Positions 1 to 11,324 of a DNA stretch of 48,246 bases are shown here, piece after piece; within the stretch, counting starts at the first letter, position 1, and each line of letters begins with the position of its first letter. The translations under genes were made by a program, and so were the position numbers. This DNA is from Trachelipus rathkii (taxonomy: Eukaryota; Arthropoda; Malacostraca; Isopoda; Trachelipodidae): contig JABUQX010032361.1 of the NCBI GenBank assembly GCA_015478945.1, positions 32,501 through 80,746 on the forward strand, written 5' to 3'. The notes under the pieces are model-generated. The model did no database searches and had not been told where the DNA came from. It was given only the letters and a program-made list of their open reading frames with translations.

Positions 1-720
1 GTAGACTTTCTTTATGGTCAACTTCAAAAGAGGAACATTGACCCCAGCAGAATTAAGATCTGCATTGATACTTTTGAGAGGAAAGTTCTCTCCATAAGAG
101 AAAATTTTAATTTTCAAGAGAGCGCTCGCAATGTAGCAAATCGGAGAGAAGCAGAAACAGGTATTTCCAATTTAAGTAGAGAGGCAAAAGAAATATGTGA
201 CACAATAATTTGTCAGATGAAAGACAGATTTAAATTTACAGGTCATCTAATTGCTTCTACATTATTTCTGCCTGAAATGTTTGCCCATTATAATTCCAAC
301 TTTCCTGCCCAAAACTTAAAAGAAACTTGTAAATTGTACCCCCTCCTTCACATAAAAAAGCTACAAACGGAACTTTCATTAATTTACAGCACTGAAGAAT
401 TTCGTTCAATGTCCGGAGCTGTAGCTTTCCTTGATTTCATAAGTGAAAATAAATTAGAAGACACATTCAGTGAATGTGTAAAAATATTAAAAGTCCTTAT
501 AACTATCCCGATGACCACATCGGAAGCTGAGCGGTGTTTCTCTACATTAAAAAGGATTAAGACTTTTGTGAGAAATACGATGGGGCAGGACAGGCTTTCA
601 GCATTAGCAATGCTCTCAGTAGAAAAGGATTTTATCGTTAATATTTGTGATTTTAATCGCAAAGTTATTGAAAAATTTGCTCATTCTAAAGAACGGCGAG
701 CCGATTTTCTTTTTAAATAA
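1..720 (+). CDS. hAT transposase, ZMYM1-like, C-terminal part (5' truncated by window edge)
   Basis: The frame is open from base 1 to the TAA at 718-720, 239 codons, so the methionine at 217 is internal and not the start. The protein is the C-terminal part of a hAT-superfamily transposase of the kind often annotated as zinc finger MYM-type protein 1-like. Visible landmarks are the hAT dimerisation segment with TSEAERCFSTLKRIKTFVRN followed by a TMGQDRLSALAMLSVEK stretch and a terminal IEKFAHSKERRADF tail, all typical of this family. The DDE catalytic residues and N-terminal zinc fingers would lie before base 1. No stop or frameshift interrupts the visible part, unlike the Jockey copies elsewhere in the window, so this copy may be young. 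The family role is cut-and-paste transposition in the nucleus; activity cannot be judged from this part. Confidence 0.9.
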   Translation, partial: VDFLYGQLQKRNIDPSRIKICIDTFERKVLSIRENFNFQESARNVANRREAETGISNLSREAKEICDTIICQMKDRFKFTGHLIASTLFLPEMFAHYNSNFPAQNLKETCKLYPLLHIKKLQTELSLIYSTEEFRSMSGAVAFLDFISENKLEDTFSECVKILKVLITIPMTTSEAERCFSTLKRIKTFVRNTMGQDRLSALAMLSVEKDFIVNICDFNRKVIEKFAHSKERRADFLFK

Positions 721-798
721 AAGAAATTGATGTTCAGTTACTTCATACTTATATAGGTAAGTAACAAAAATTAAAAAATTAAAAAATTTATATATTTT

Positions 799-875
<77 letters not shown>
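799..875. repeat. (TA)n microsatellite
   Basis: A nearly pure TA dinucleotide run inside the 3' untranslated part of the hAT element, so it expanded within or after insertion of the transposon. Confidence 0.9.
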
Positions 876-876
<1 letters not shown>

Positions 877-941
877 ATAATTTACTATATTTATATATAT
901 ATTTATATTGGTGAAATTTCAGATGCAACCACCTATAAATT

Positions 942-960
942 GTACGACGAGCCGCCCCTG
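942..960 (-). repeat. hAT right terminal inverted repeat
   Basis: On the minus strand this reads CAGGGGCGGCTCGTCGTAC. It starts with CAGGGG, common at hAT ends, and lies about 220 bases after the transposase stop codon in the expected position and orientation. Confidence 0.75.
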
Positions 961-965
961 ACCTT

Positions 966-994
966 AATAATAATATATATATAATATATATATA

Positions 995-1058
<64 letters not shown>
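966..1058. repeat. interrupted (TA)n microsatellite
   Basis: TA-rich run with TAATA interruptions immediately outside the hAT right end. The target of insertion was probably an AT repeat. Confidence 0.85.
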
Positions 1059-1290
1059 CTTAATAATTGAGGAGATCACCTCCACTAGTACTATATAAAA
1101 TAATGCTTTTATAATCTTTATTGTAGATTATAAAGCTGGAACTCATTTTGAGGGCAAAAGCTATTATGATAGGTAGAAACAAAGCTCCAACCGTTATGTG
1201 TATTATTATGTACAGCCAAATTGCCTACATCTTATAAGATCACACACAACTATTTTTATTCTTTTTTTATATTATTTAAAATTGAAACAG
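1059..1290. other. no gene seen
   Basis: AT-rich sequence of ordinary complexity with no open frame of note and no recognised repeat. Confidence 0.6.
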
Positions 1291-1405
1291 CCAATAGGAC
1301 GTCTTTCTCCTACCAGCTAGATCTGGTATCGAAGGAGGGAAGACGCCAGTTCGGCCAACGACATCAGTGCCGTCAAGGCGCGCTCAGGGCTTGGCCCTGG
1401 CATGC
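1291..1405. repeat. GC-rich structured block, probably fragment of an unclassified repeat
   Basis: This block of about 115 bases is far richer in GC than its surroundings. Bases 1297-1316 and 1323-1347 form an imperfect two-part hairpin (GGaCGTCTTtCTCCT with AGGAGggAAGACGcC, and an inner TACCAG/CTGGTA stem). A second short palindrome, CAGGGC-TTG-GCCCTG, lies at 1386-1400. A reading frame runs through it on the + strand from about 1221 to 1454 but resembles no protein family I know. I take it to be a small structured transposon or retroposon remnant rather than a gene. Confidence 0.4.
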
Positions 1406-1870
1406 TAAATATATTATTTTGATATTAAAATTAAAGGTGTTATTATATAATTAATGTTCCTATAACAAGATCTCTTGTAAGTGTCATATTTGATACACAG
1501 TATTGATCATAAGTGAAATGATAAGATATAAAAATTATAGAGAATGGTGAAAGAGACCTAGTAGAGAACATGGAATTCTAATATATTCCCCACTCTGCAA
1601 ACTATTCTAAAATGAAATTTATATAATATTTGGATTCGAGTACTAACGAAAATGTATTTGAATTGTCAATGACAAAGTCCTTCTTTATTATATAAGAAAA
1701 CAAAATTATCAAATTATTGATCTGTGATCAAACAATAACAAGAAGGGAATATTAATAAAGAAAATAACATCAACTATTTTTTTTATACACCATTAACCTT
1801 TTATTATTAATTGTACTCGGGTAATGAGGGAGTTAATTCTGGGCCAATTAGTTATTGACCTCATCTACTC
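1406..1870. other. no gene seen
   Basis: AT-rich anonymous sequence. No repeat, RNA gene or coding signal was recognised. Confidence 0.6.
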
Positions 1871-1873
1871 GCT

Positions 1874-2029
<156 letters not shown>

Positions 2030-2060
2030 TGCGAACTAATAAAGTTCCTTCATCTCTAGC

Positions 2061-2556
2061 TAAAGCAGTTATCGTTTTGTCACTTGTGCTTACGCTCGAT
2101 AAGAAATGCTAACCCAGTTTTAGCACGAATTTTGTACATAAACGAACGTTTGTTTACAAATATTTTGATCAGCTGTTGTGATGGAGCACGTGGTTATGGA
2201 AAAAACAGAAATAAAAAAAAATAACAAATGGTTTATATTACAAATAAATAATTGATCAACTATTGTGATGGCGTTTATCGATTTGGAAGAAATTAGATTT
2301 AAAGCTAATTTTATGAATGAAACTTTCATCAAATAAAACGGACCTACTACGCCGCCATCTTGTTTGCTTACATTTTTTTCATAAGCACTCTCCTAAATTC
2401 GGCAAGCACGGGAAATTGCAACCTTGCAGAGTTTAGAAAATTCCTTACGTTTGGTGAGAATTTTCCTAAATTTGTGATAATTTTGACCAAAACGAACGCA
2501 AACTCTAGCATTTCTTACGTTTCGTAAGCATAAATGCAAAAACGAAAACGGCTTAA
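2061..2556. mobile_element. non-autonomous element with about 50-bp terminal inverted repeats (MITE-like)
   Basis: The left arm at 2061-2112 and the reverse complement of 2505-2556 align over about 50 bases. Shared segments in order are GC[AC]GTT[AT]TCGTTTT, TGCTTACG and TAAGAAATGCTA. The 390 bases between the arms contain no convincing coding sequence, so the element of roughly 500 bp looks non-autonomous. Superfamily is unknown because neither the outer boundary nor a target-site duplication could be fixed by eye. The arms are diverged from each other, which points to an old insertion. Confidence 0.6.
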
Positions 2557-2934
2557 ATAAATTTAGGCTGTGAACTTGGTGTAACTAAAATAGAAAATTT
2601 TATTCATGTAAATAGTACAGAAATAATCAGGAATTAAATTTCTGTAATTTTGTAATCCACCTCGCTCAAAGAAGAATGTTTTTGAGGCATTTTTCGAATC
2701 CAAGACTAAATAAAACCCATTTTCGTGCTCGTATTTTATCATCAAATGAAAAAGATATGATCTTAGATAAAACAACGGAATTTGATATATCATAACTGCA
2801 ATGGTTACAACTTCCACAAGACAGCTTACCACAAATGAGATTAAGATTTAAAGGTCTAACCGAGTCAAGGATCTATGTATGAAGTTTCTTGTCTTTATAG
2901 TCTTTGAAAAACTGGAGTTTGAAAAATCATTGTG
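2557..2934. other. no gene seen
   Basis: Ordinary-complexity AT-rich sequence. A minus-strand open frame of 89 codons (2563-2832) has no recognised motif and is probably chance. Confidence 0.55.
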
Positions 2935-3060
2935 TCGTCTTCGTAGCACAAGAGGTGCAGTGATTTTAAAGAATTTTGTGTGGAGATCGCAACCTGAGGC
3001 TTTCTCAGTATTTTACTTTTTCTTCCAGTCGCATCTTTTCTGTGGAATTATTTGGTATAA
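2935..3060 (+). pseudogene. Jockey LINE, C-terminal tail remnant
   Basis: A short + strand stretch reads RSTRGAVILKNFVW and, about 20 residues on, FFQSHLFCG. The same pair, RSTRG with an asparagine-valine segment and then FFQSHLFCG, occurs in the Jockey fragment at 13.2-13.35 kb, where upstream reverse transcriptase sequence confirms the family. Nothing of the polymerase domain is left here. It is a dead 3' end fragment, typical of 5'-truncated LINE insertions or later erosion. Confidence 0.6.
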
Positions 3061-3426
3061 TACCTTTCTTACTTCTGTATTTAACCTTTCTCACTTCTAA
3101 GTTTTCGTACGTGTCCACCGGAGGTGTTCGCGTTTAGGTTTAATCTATTCTTTTTCATGGTTCCATCTTCAATATGTATGGCTTTCGCAGGTAAGTGATG
3201 GTGTAAATGCAAAAATTGTTTCCAGTAAGTTGCAATATTCTCCAAAAACTTTATTGGGTGCCAAAGTCAATCAAAATATAAATGAAATCGATAATAATAC
3301 GCATACAAGAGTAGAGTATGATTAAGCTTCTTATATAGTAGCTTACAAATGTATAAGGAAATGTAATAATTTAGGTAGTGTATAAAGTATAAGTTTAATA
3401 AGTATAAACAGTTTGTTTTAACTACG

Positions 3427-3429
<3 letters not shown>
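3061..3429. other. no gene seen
   Basis: Anonymous sequence following the Jockey tail. It may include the old LINE 3' untranslated region, but no poly-A tail marks the end. Confidence 0.5.
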
Positions 3430-3469
<40 letters not shown>

Positions 3470-3573
3470 CTAGATATATATATAAAATATATATATAGTA
3501 CTATATACATATATATATATTTATATATATTATAAAATATATATTTAATACATATATAAATATTTATATATAT

Positions 3574-3660
<87 letters not shown>

Positions 3661-3805
3661 AAATATATTATATTATATTAGAGATTATATATATATATAT
3701 CTATATATATATTTATTACATATATAAATGCAAATATATATAGTATAATATAAGTATATAATATATATATTTATATATATATATATATATATATAAATAT
3801 ATTCT
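3430..3805. repeat. (TA)n-derived AT block
   Basis: Several long TA runs separated by short TAAA, TTTA and CTAGAT interruptions, consistent with one old expanded dinucleotide array that has since mutated. Confidence 0.85.
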
Positions 3806-3934
3806 GATTTGCTCAAATGCTTGCAAGTAAATTAACATGTTTCAAACCATGAACATTGCTTTTAGGATTTCTCATTTTATTATAATTATTATAATTATTT
3901 CTATAATTATTATTATAATAAATAATAATTATTA

Positions 3935-4030
3935 TAATTAATAATCATTATAATTAATAATCATTATAATTAATAATCATTATAATTAATAATCATTATA
4001 ATTAATAATCATTATAATTAATAATATTAT
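3935..4030. repeat. 16-bp AT minisatellite
   Basis: The 16-base unit taataatcattataat is repeated head to tail about five or six times, with the C kept in each unit. It merges on its right into the trinucleotide array. Confidence 0.8.
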
Positions 4031-4039
4031 AATTAATAA

Positions 4040-4302
<263 letters not shown>

Positions 4303-4422
4303 TATCCTTTTCTAAAAGGATCGCTCTAGCTTTAGTAAATGACCTTCAAATTTAAATATTGAAAACTGTACGCTAGGCAACAGCAGATCACTTCCACGAT
4401 TTTATAATGAATAATAATGGCA

Positions 4423-4461
<39 letters not shown>

Positions 4462-4489
4462 AACGCTAAACTATATTGAAGTGACGCCT
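4303..4489. other. no gene; short (TA)n at 4427-4459
   Basis: Anonymous sequence containing one TA run of about 33 bases just before the Jockey fragment. Confidence 0.6.
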
Positions 4490-6440
4490 TTGACTCTTAA
4501 GACCGCTCAGATTTCTGCCTATTAAATGGGAAACTGTAAATCGTTGATGGGATGAGGCAGGTTCATTCCTTCTTGGACTAAATTCTTTTTCTCCTCAAAA
4601 TCCATGGTTCGATCGTGCTTTGTTCCCTTCCTGGAAAATCAATGCTGTTCTCGTGTCATTCAGGCGTGAGAAAATTCTCGTTCTCCTATCACTCCTTGTA
4701 GAGATACTCTTCGACGAGAATCGTTGCAGGGATATTCTTTTCGACGAGCAAAGCGGACTTCATAAACGAAAATGCGCTGACCTCCTTGGGTCTCCTACTG
4801 ACAAATCTCTACTGGCCTCTTGCCAAAAGCATTTCTAACAACTTCTGTAATCTGCCTTTTCTTCCTCTTATTCGTTCTGATGGTTCTGTTGTTAATACTC
4901 CCAACTGAAAAGGCCAAATCATCTCTTGGCCTCCTATTTTCCTCTAATTCCACCCTGGATGATTCTGGTATTCCTCTTCCTCCTACCTCTCCTCTCAGGT
5001 GTCCTATGCCTTTACGTTTTCATTTCATTTGATCGGGTGCATGAGCTGCCTGAAATCTTGAACGTTAGGAAGGTGGGTGGCCCGGATGGCAATCCTCTCC
5101 GAGTGTTTTGAGGAAGTGTGCTTGCGTGCTGACCCCACGCCCTCGTTCACTATAATTCTCTATGGCCTCAGATAACTGTACTTTCTTCTCAGTGTTGGGA
5201 AGCGCGGCATATGTCCAACCTATTCCGAAAATGATGGTGCTCTGATCCTTCTAACTATGCCTATAGCTCTCACTTGTATTCTCCCTAAGACCTTTGAAAC
5301 CCTTCTCAACTTCTGCACGTTCTTGATCATTGGAATCTCTTTTCCCTTCTTTCTGGATTACAAATCGGGCTTTCGGTGCTCGAGATCTACCTGGTGATAT
5401 ACTTTCCTATTTAAAGATTTATGGTTTTCACGCGCTCCTTTAGGAACTACGGGGAGACTTCGGTGGTGGCGCTTGACATATCCAAAAGCAAATTTGAACT
5501 CGGGTATGGCACGTGTCACACTGCTCTAAACAAGCTCCCTCCTTTGGGTTTCCTTCTTTCTTTTGTTCTAACTTATGTCTAGCTTTTCTTTTCAAATCGC
5601 TCAATGTCGGCTGTTGTTGATGGGGCATTTCTTCTTTTTCTGTCAATAGTGATGTTCCTAAGGGTTCTGTCTTGATCTCCTACTTTTTTCCTGCTTTTCA
5701 TCAATGAATCTTCTCACCTGCGCATCTAACTCTATCCTCATATGTCGATGACTTGAACCTTCATTCTTCAAGCTCATATCAATTCTGCTCCTCTTTTACT
5801 TCTAGAATAATTGCCTCTCGCTTAATCTTTCCGATTCTATTCTCCCTGATCTGGATAGAATTTCAGGTTGGGTCGTCTCAAGCTTGTGAAATTTAATTCT
5901 TAAAAAACCAACTTCTACAATCTCTCTCTATAAGACACTTAACTTTTTTCTAATCTCTTTCGAACGGTTCTCTCGTCTCTCCTGTTGACAATATAAACTC
6001 CTTGGCCTTAACATAAACAAAAAAATGTTTTGAAACTCAAATCACAGTGTTGCTAGGCCGGCCTCAAAGAAACTGGGAAGTTCTGTTTTAGACTGGGAGA
6101 CTTTTTTCCTCTTCTCAGTTACTGCACCTATACAAAGGGTTCATCCGCCCTTGTATGGAGTACTGCTCTCATATCTGTGGGGGGGCGGGGGCTCCTGGTT
6201 TTCATCGCGGCTTTGATAGGGTCGAAGGTCAAGGCCAAAAGACTTTAAACTGTCCCTGTACTTTCTAGTTACTTGACCCTTTTATATTTTGCGGCTCGAT
6301 GTTGGTGCTTTATCCCTTTCTATAGGTACTGTAGAGGCAAGTGCTCGAAGGGAACTATCCAACTGCGTTCGACCACCACTTTACGACGCTCACACTCGAG
6401 CCACAAAGGGTGCTTATATGTATCAGGCACATGAGTTTTG
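4490..6440 (+). pseudogene. Jockey-clade non-LTR retrotransposon ORF2, decayed
   Basis: Translated pieces in shifting frames follow the order of a Jockey ORF2 from the linker after the endonuclease to the C-terminus. In order: PWFDRA-like text near 4605, KRKCADLLGSPTDKSLLA (about 4765), FSSNSTLDDSGIPLPPTSP (4943), ILNVRKVGGPDGNPLRVF (about 5058-5110), SGFRCSRST (about 5370), VVALDISKSKF (about 5466), then the reverse transcriptase core DVPKGSV (5651-5671) and the YVDD active-site box (5741-5752, YVDDLNLHSSSS). The thumb and tail follow as YKGFIRPCMEYCSHICGG (6131-6186). The core motifs share frame 2 but a TGA at 5705 and many indels break it. The family copies itself by target-primed reverse transcription; this copy cannot. 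The endonuclease domain is missing. The wording of these motifs is what I know from decapod Jockey copies, an inference about lineage. Confidence 0.88.
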
Positions 6441-8149
6441 TGTTGAGATGTTAGTATAACATCCAGTAACTAGTTGGCTGCGGAGTGGCTATCTCTATAT
6501 CTTATCCTGGTCACACCTATATATATATATATATTATCTGTTTCTGTGGAATTCTCTTTTCTATCAATCATTCTGTATGTTTCCTACTTATCAAATTTTA
6601 AATTTTCCCTCACTATTAAAGCCTGCGTCTTAGTGATGTCACTCATCTATCTGTACGTTAATTGCGTTAGATAGATTTTTTGAGGCGTTTCATAACCTAC
6701 CACTCCTATTGTATAGAGATATTCATGTATCACCCGTGAGCGAGCGGTGACTAACATGATTAGGAAAAAAATAGATACCTGACAATCCGCTTAAAGGTCC
6801 TCTAATTATAAGTGAGCGGAGTAACTTTCAGAGCGGACTATACATAGAACATCCCCAAGAATGGCACCTCTGATCCGTGAAATCCTACTATCAATAGATA
6901 ATATGACCGAGTCACATTAATCCATAAATCCTCGTTTCATATTAGACAAATGGAAGGCTTTGCATCTGCTCGAGGTAAGAGTTCAAATAACATTTGAGAT
7001 AATAATAAGGATAAATATGCAAATAAGTATGTATCATACATAGCTTGTATATCCAAGCCTGTATCTGGGCCACGTACCCTTGAGGCACACTGGGAGCATA
7101 CTAATGATAAGTAATGATTGTGGAATAGTCTTTCGTGTTCTCATAACAAGTATTAAAACCTACAGATAATATAGAAGATTTATGGATATGTTTTACGACT
7201 TGAGATAAATGATTTTACATCGATGAGGCCTAGTATAATATGAGCATTCATGCCTTCAATAAAGTGAATACATCACTCACCAGGAACCTCAATGAAAAAC
7301 GAAGAGACAGTCATTATTCAAGGAGCAAAGATAATTCAAATTTGCAATAGTCACTGTGAAAGAGGATGATGAGGGCTCTACTAGTAAAAATATTGATGAA
7401 TTAGCTTAGCCTAACTTATAGAGAATACCTTTCATCTCAGGTGGCATGAATATGGGGTCCAATGTTTATAATTCATTATTACTAAGTGCCCTTTGCAGGG
7501 CAAATAATTAATCTAATGAACTAACTATTATAATCAGTCCTGTCTATGCAGTTACGAGAGAGACGTAGCGAGAGAGATATTTATAGTAGTAAGGTTAGGT
7601 AAGGAATGTAAAACTATCATACCCAAAAAGGAACAGTCTCTCGCATCCAGATACTAGTGAACTTATATTGAGATTTTTGGATCACATCACAATTTTAGTG
7701 AATATTATTTTTGAGAATTTGAGTATTATATGAATGATGTAATATATTAATCTATCTTAAAGGAGTAATCTTTAATTAAATGTCATCGTTTGAGTAATAG
7801 CGCTTTTTTATTTTTAACTTTTCAATTCTATATAATATGATATAATCTTAGAGGTCTTCATTCTTTATTCAATGTATTTTTATTCTTTTATATTGTACTA
7901 GTTAAAGATCTTCTTGTAAATTGTAATAAGTCGATTGTATTAATAAATATAAAAAGCTAGTAGCTAAACTTGTTTTAAATACTTGAAATTCTTGAAATAA
8001 TGGTAAAATATTAGGATTATTATTTTTATAATAAACACAAACATAATAAAGTTTTATCTAATCTCTCTATAAATATTTGCAATTTTATTTCACTTAATGG
8101 CATACATTTACGAAAGATGTTTAAAAGATAAATAAACTGAAGAAGTAGA
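6441..8149. other. no gene seen (1.7 kb)
   Basis: Anonymous AT-rich DNA with a short (TA)n at 6518-6535. No open frame has a recognisable motif. Composition is less repetitive than the rest of the window, but no transposon ends or RNA gene could be identified. Confidence 0.5.
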
Positions 8150-10350
8150 GTTATATACCAATTCGTATGATGAGGTAAATAGGTAGAAATGATAGATATT
8201 ATTAGAAGAATAAGAGATATGAAATTCTAGGCGTGTTGTCAGAGATTGAAGTTGAAGGTAGAAGATGAAGGAACGGAAAAGCTGTTAGAGTTGAAGTGAT
8301 GGGTGACATATACGCCACGATATGAGTTCACAGATAATTGAGCGGAGGAGTAGTATAAATAATGAAAGAAGACTAAATTGTTGAAACTGTTTAATAGGGT
8401 GGTTTGAGTGATATCATTGATATGAATTTAAATCTAGAAGATTAGTGGCGGATATCGAGTAATACATTATAGAGAGTGAGTACACTCACAGGGTAGAGAA
8501 AAAATCACGCAGTACTAGGAGACTAAAGGAATAATCCTAAGGCTTAATTTCTGTGCCATACTTCTTCATGCGTTGAAGATGTAAGAGTACATCCCTATTA
8601 TAATGAGTAACTTTATTAAGAGATAAGGTTTGAGAATGTAGTATATGAGCCAAGGCTGAGTAGGGAAGAGCAGTCAGAGATATTAGAAAGAACTAAGTAA
8701 AGTACTAATAGGCGAATTCACTCACTTGTCTGCATCTGTGAGAGATTATATCAGTTGGATAAAAGTAGTATGTTAGAATATTTAACAAACCGAGTCACAT
8801 ATATTAAATAATAGTACTTTATCTTAAGATAATTAGAAGAAGTCATATCGATATATAATTTCTCACAGTGCCTTAAGATAGAGAGTACATTATGATTGTG
8901 AGTGAAGTTGATGGTATAGAAAGAATATAATATGCAGTGGGTAGATATATAAAGTTATGAAGATAGGAGTTCGGAGAGTTTTTACAGGAATAGTAAAATA
9001 TTGATATAATGACATAGAACTAGAATTGAGAATAGGAATGTGAGTATTGATAGGTTAGTAAAAACAGGTGAGTTAATATACATAGGATAACTGATAGTTA
9101 TGTACAACCTATAAATATGTCTTGAGTAGTTTGTTTCAATCTGATAATACTTTGTGACGATTGTAGTGTACTTGTAAATATTAGAGTGACACAGATGGTG
9201 AGAGTAACAGTATTAGTACTTTGAGGTATGGAAAATAATTCCTCGTAGGAGTACCGGTGAGATCTGAATTGATACTTTGTGAAGCACACTTTTCATAGGA
9301 CGTAGCTTATTAACTCTTGTATGAGCGTGTGCTCGTGAAAGAGAGCATGTAACGATAGAGAAACCGCTTACAGAACCAGCACTGAAGTTATATAGAATAT
9401 AATGATTTATGTACCTAAACATAGTAGCTGTGCAGAATAATCCTGCTTTATGACTATTAATATATAAATACACAGTAAAATGAACGGAGTAATCATTGAG
9501 TTAGGTTACAGTAGATAGTGTAATAAGTAAAATGAGTAGGGAGAGTTAAAAATAGAGGTGGTATATAGGAGGACTTAGTCGTAGATTAAAGTAGGTTGGA
9601 GTAAGATAATGATAAATGATATTACTATTATATTTGAGGTGGAGTATATTTGGAGATAATGAAGAGGTGAGAGTGAAATTGATACAATAGTAGTGAATCT
9701 AAATCAAAGTAGAATATAGTATCAAGTTAATAGTGAGGGATCAGTAAGAAGCTGATGTATCCCATACTATACTTTAGAATAGATTAGACCTCACAAATGA
9801 GCATATTATGTAGGTGAAGGTGATAATAATAGAGGCTTTCCGACTAGAGTAGTCTAAATTTTATTGGTAGACACACCGTTTACTATATGAGCAGAGACAT
9901 GGAAGTTTAAATGATTTAATACTTCACTAATCTTTCTTATCTATTGAATAATGTATGATAATCGTTATGTCGTGTTCTTATTTAAAATACTAATGTTATT
10001 CACTTGATCTATCGGAGAATTGTACGTTTATTGTTATGATTGCAGCGAGATTATTATTTAGTATGTGAGATTAAATAGACCACAATTAAGAAGAGTATCA
10101 TTAGTAACTCAGAGAGTGAATAAGACGAAAGAGAAATCAAACGAGTAGAAGCCAGATTGAATACTTTAAGAGTCTAAAATATATTATAGATAATTATAAG
10201 ATTGGAGCTCGCGCATTAAGAAATGAATGAATGTGCAAGGAGGTGAAGATGGGAGAGGGATCGTATGTGGAGAGAATGCAGAGTGAAGTGAGATTCCATT
10301 AGAAGAGGTATGTGTAGTGATTAGGAGGAACTCGTAAGAGGAAATAAACG
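8150..10350. repeat. purine-biased block on the + strand, no gene
   Basis: For about 2.2 kb the + strand is rich in A and G and poor in C, with constant recurrence of words such as GTAG, GAGTA, AGTGAG and GATAA. Stops are frequent in all frames and no protein motif is visible. It may be a heavily mutated simple-sequence array or sequence with strand-biased mutation. The few open frames (for example minus 9213-9473) look like chance. Confidence 0.45.
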
Positions 10351-11025
10351 ATAAGATCGCTCCAATGATTTGGTTTCAGAGAGACCTATATGGAAGAGAT
10401 GAGGTTAGGCTCGTGCACGCACCTCATTTGTGAAGCATAACATGGATGCCGTTGCTTGTCTGAGTAGCGAGATATGCACTGTGAGATATTTAGGAAACAC
10501 TACAAGATGAATATACGTCTTTCGTATGTACAATAAATAGTTGTCTGGCCATTTGATGTTCTATCATGTAAAATCACGTCTTGATCCTTGTGCAGCTATG
10601 AGGAGCTGACTCTTATTAAAAGATAATGTATTTCATATACTAATACTAGATAATATATTTTAGGATTATATAGTCTGTATAATATGAATAATGAAAAACA
10701 TATAACAAATCTTGCAGCAAGTAGACGAATGCTATGTTAGACCTATCTGTCTCGAGCTAAATTAACTAAATATTATGCACATATAACCACTTAACTTACT
10801 TTTCAAATTTAATTATAATATATAATTTTCTAGAGTAAGAGGAATAAAAACCTAAATTAATAACAGTACTTTGAGATATGAATATTCATTACCTACTACA
10901 AGGGAATATAAGTATTACAAAACTCACCATCCAACTAATTAATAAAAGGAACAGTAAGGACTTATTGTATAGATAGTACCAAAGTAGAGGGACGACATTA
11001 AATTTATGATAAGTTAATCATATTA
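10351..11025. other. no gene seen
   Basis: Anonymous sequence of mixed composition. Nothing recognised. Confidence 0.5.
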
Positions 11026-11205
11026 ATATTAATATATATATATATATTAATTAATATATATATGTATATTATATTATATATCTATATATATATATATATA
11101 TTATAATATATATATATACTTATATATATATATTATAATATATATATATATATATATATATTAATATATATATATTATAAATATAATATTATATTATTAT
11201 CAGAA
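11026..11205. repeat. (TA)n-derived AT block
   Basis: Alternating TATATA and TATTAATATA tracts with internal dyad symmetry. It sits shortly before the 57-bp tandem array. Confidence 0.85.
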
Positions 11206-11324
11206 TTAACCATACTACGTCAATAAGTAATCTGAGCCCTATATATTAAAAGGTAAGAGAACTCAAAGAATAAAAATAATGAAAATAATATCTAAAAATA
11301 TTGGTCTTCTTCATTAGTATTTGA

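Larger units (their letters stand above)
1..960 (+). mobile_element. hAT DNA transposon, 3' portion
   Basis: The transposase frame is followed by a 3' region with a (TA)n run and then a terminal sequence that ends in gagccgcccctg at 960. Its reverse complement begins CAGGGGCGGCTCGTCG, the form expected of a hAT terminal inverted repeat. The 8 bases after it (accttaat, 961-968) are the expected right target-site duplication, but the left partner is outside the window. Confidence 0.85.

Noticed and set aside
384..662. 92-codon minus-strand frame
   Set aside because: It is the shadow of the well-supported hAT transposase on the + strand.
3190..3200. CGCAG|GTAAGT, a strong splice-donor-like word
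   Set aside because: No coding exon precedes it and no acceptor or downstream exon was found.
3940..4030. Regular short repeats considered as a CRISPR array
   Set aside because: Units are contiguous with no unique spacers, and the genome is eukaryotic.
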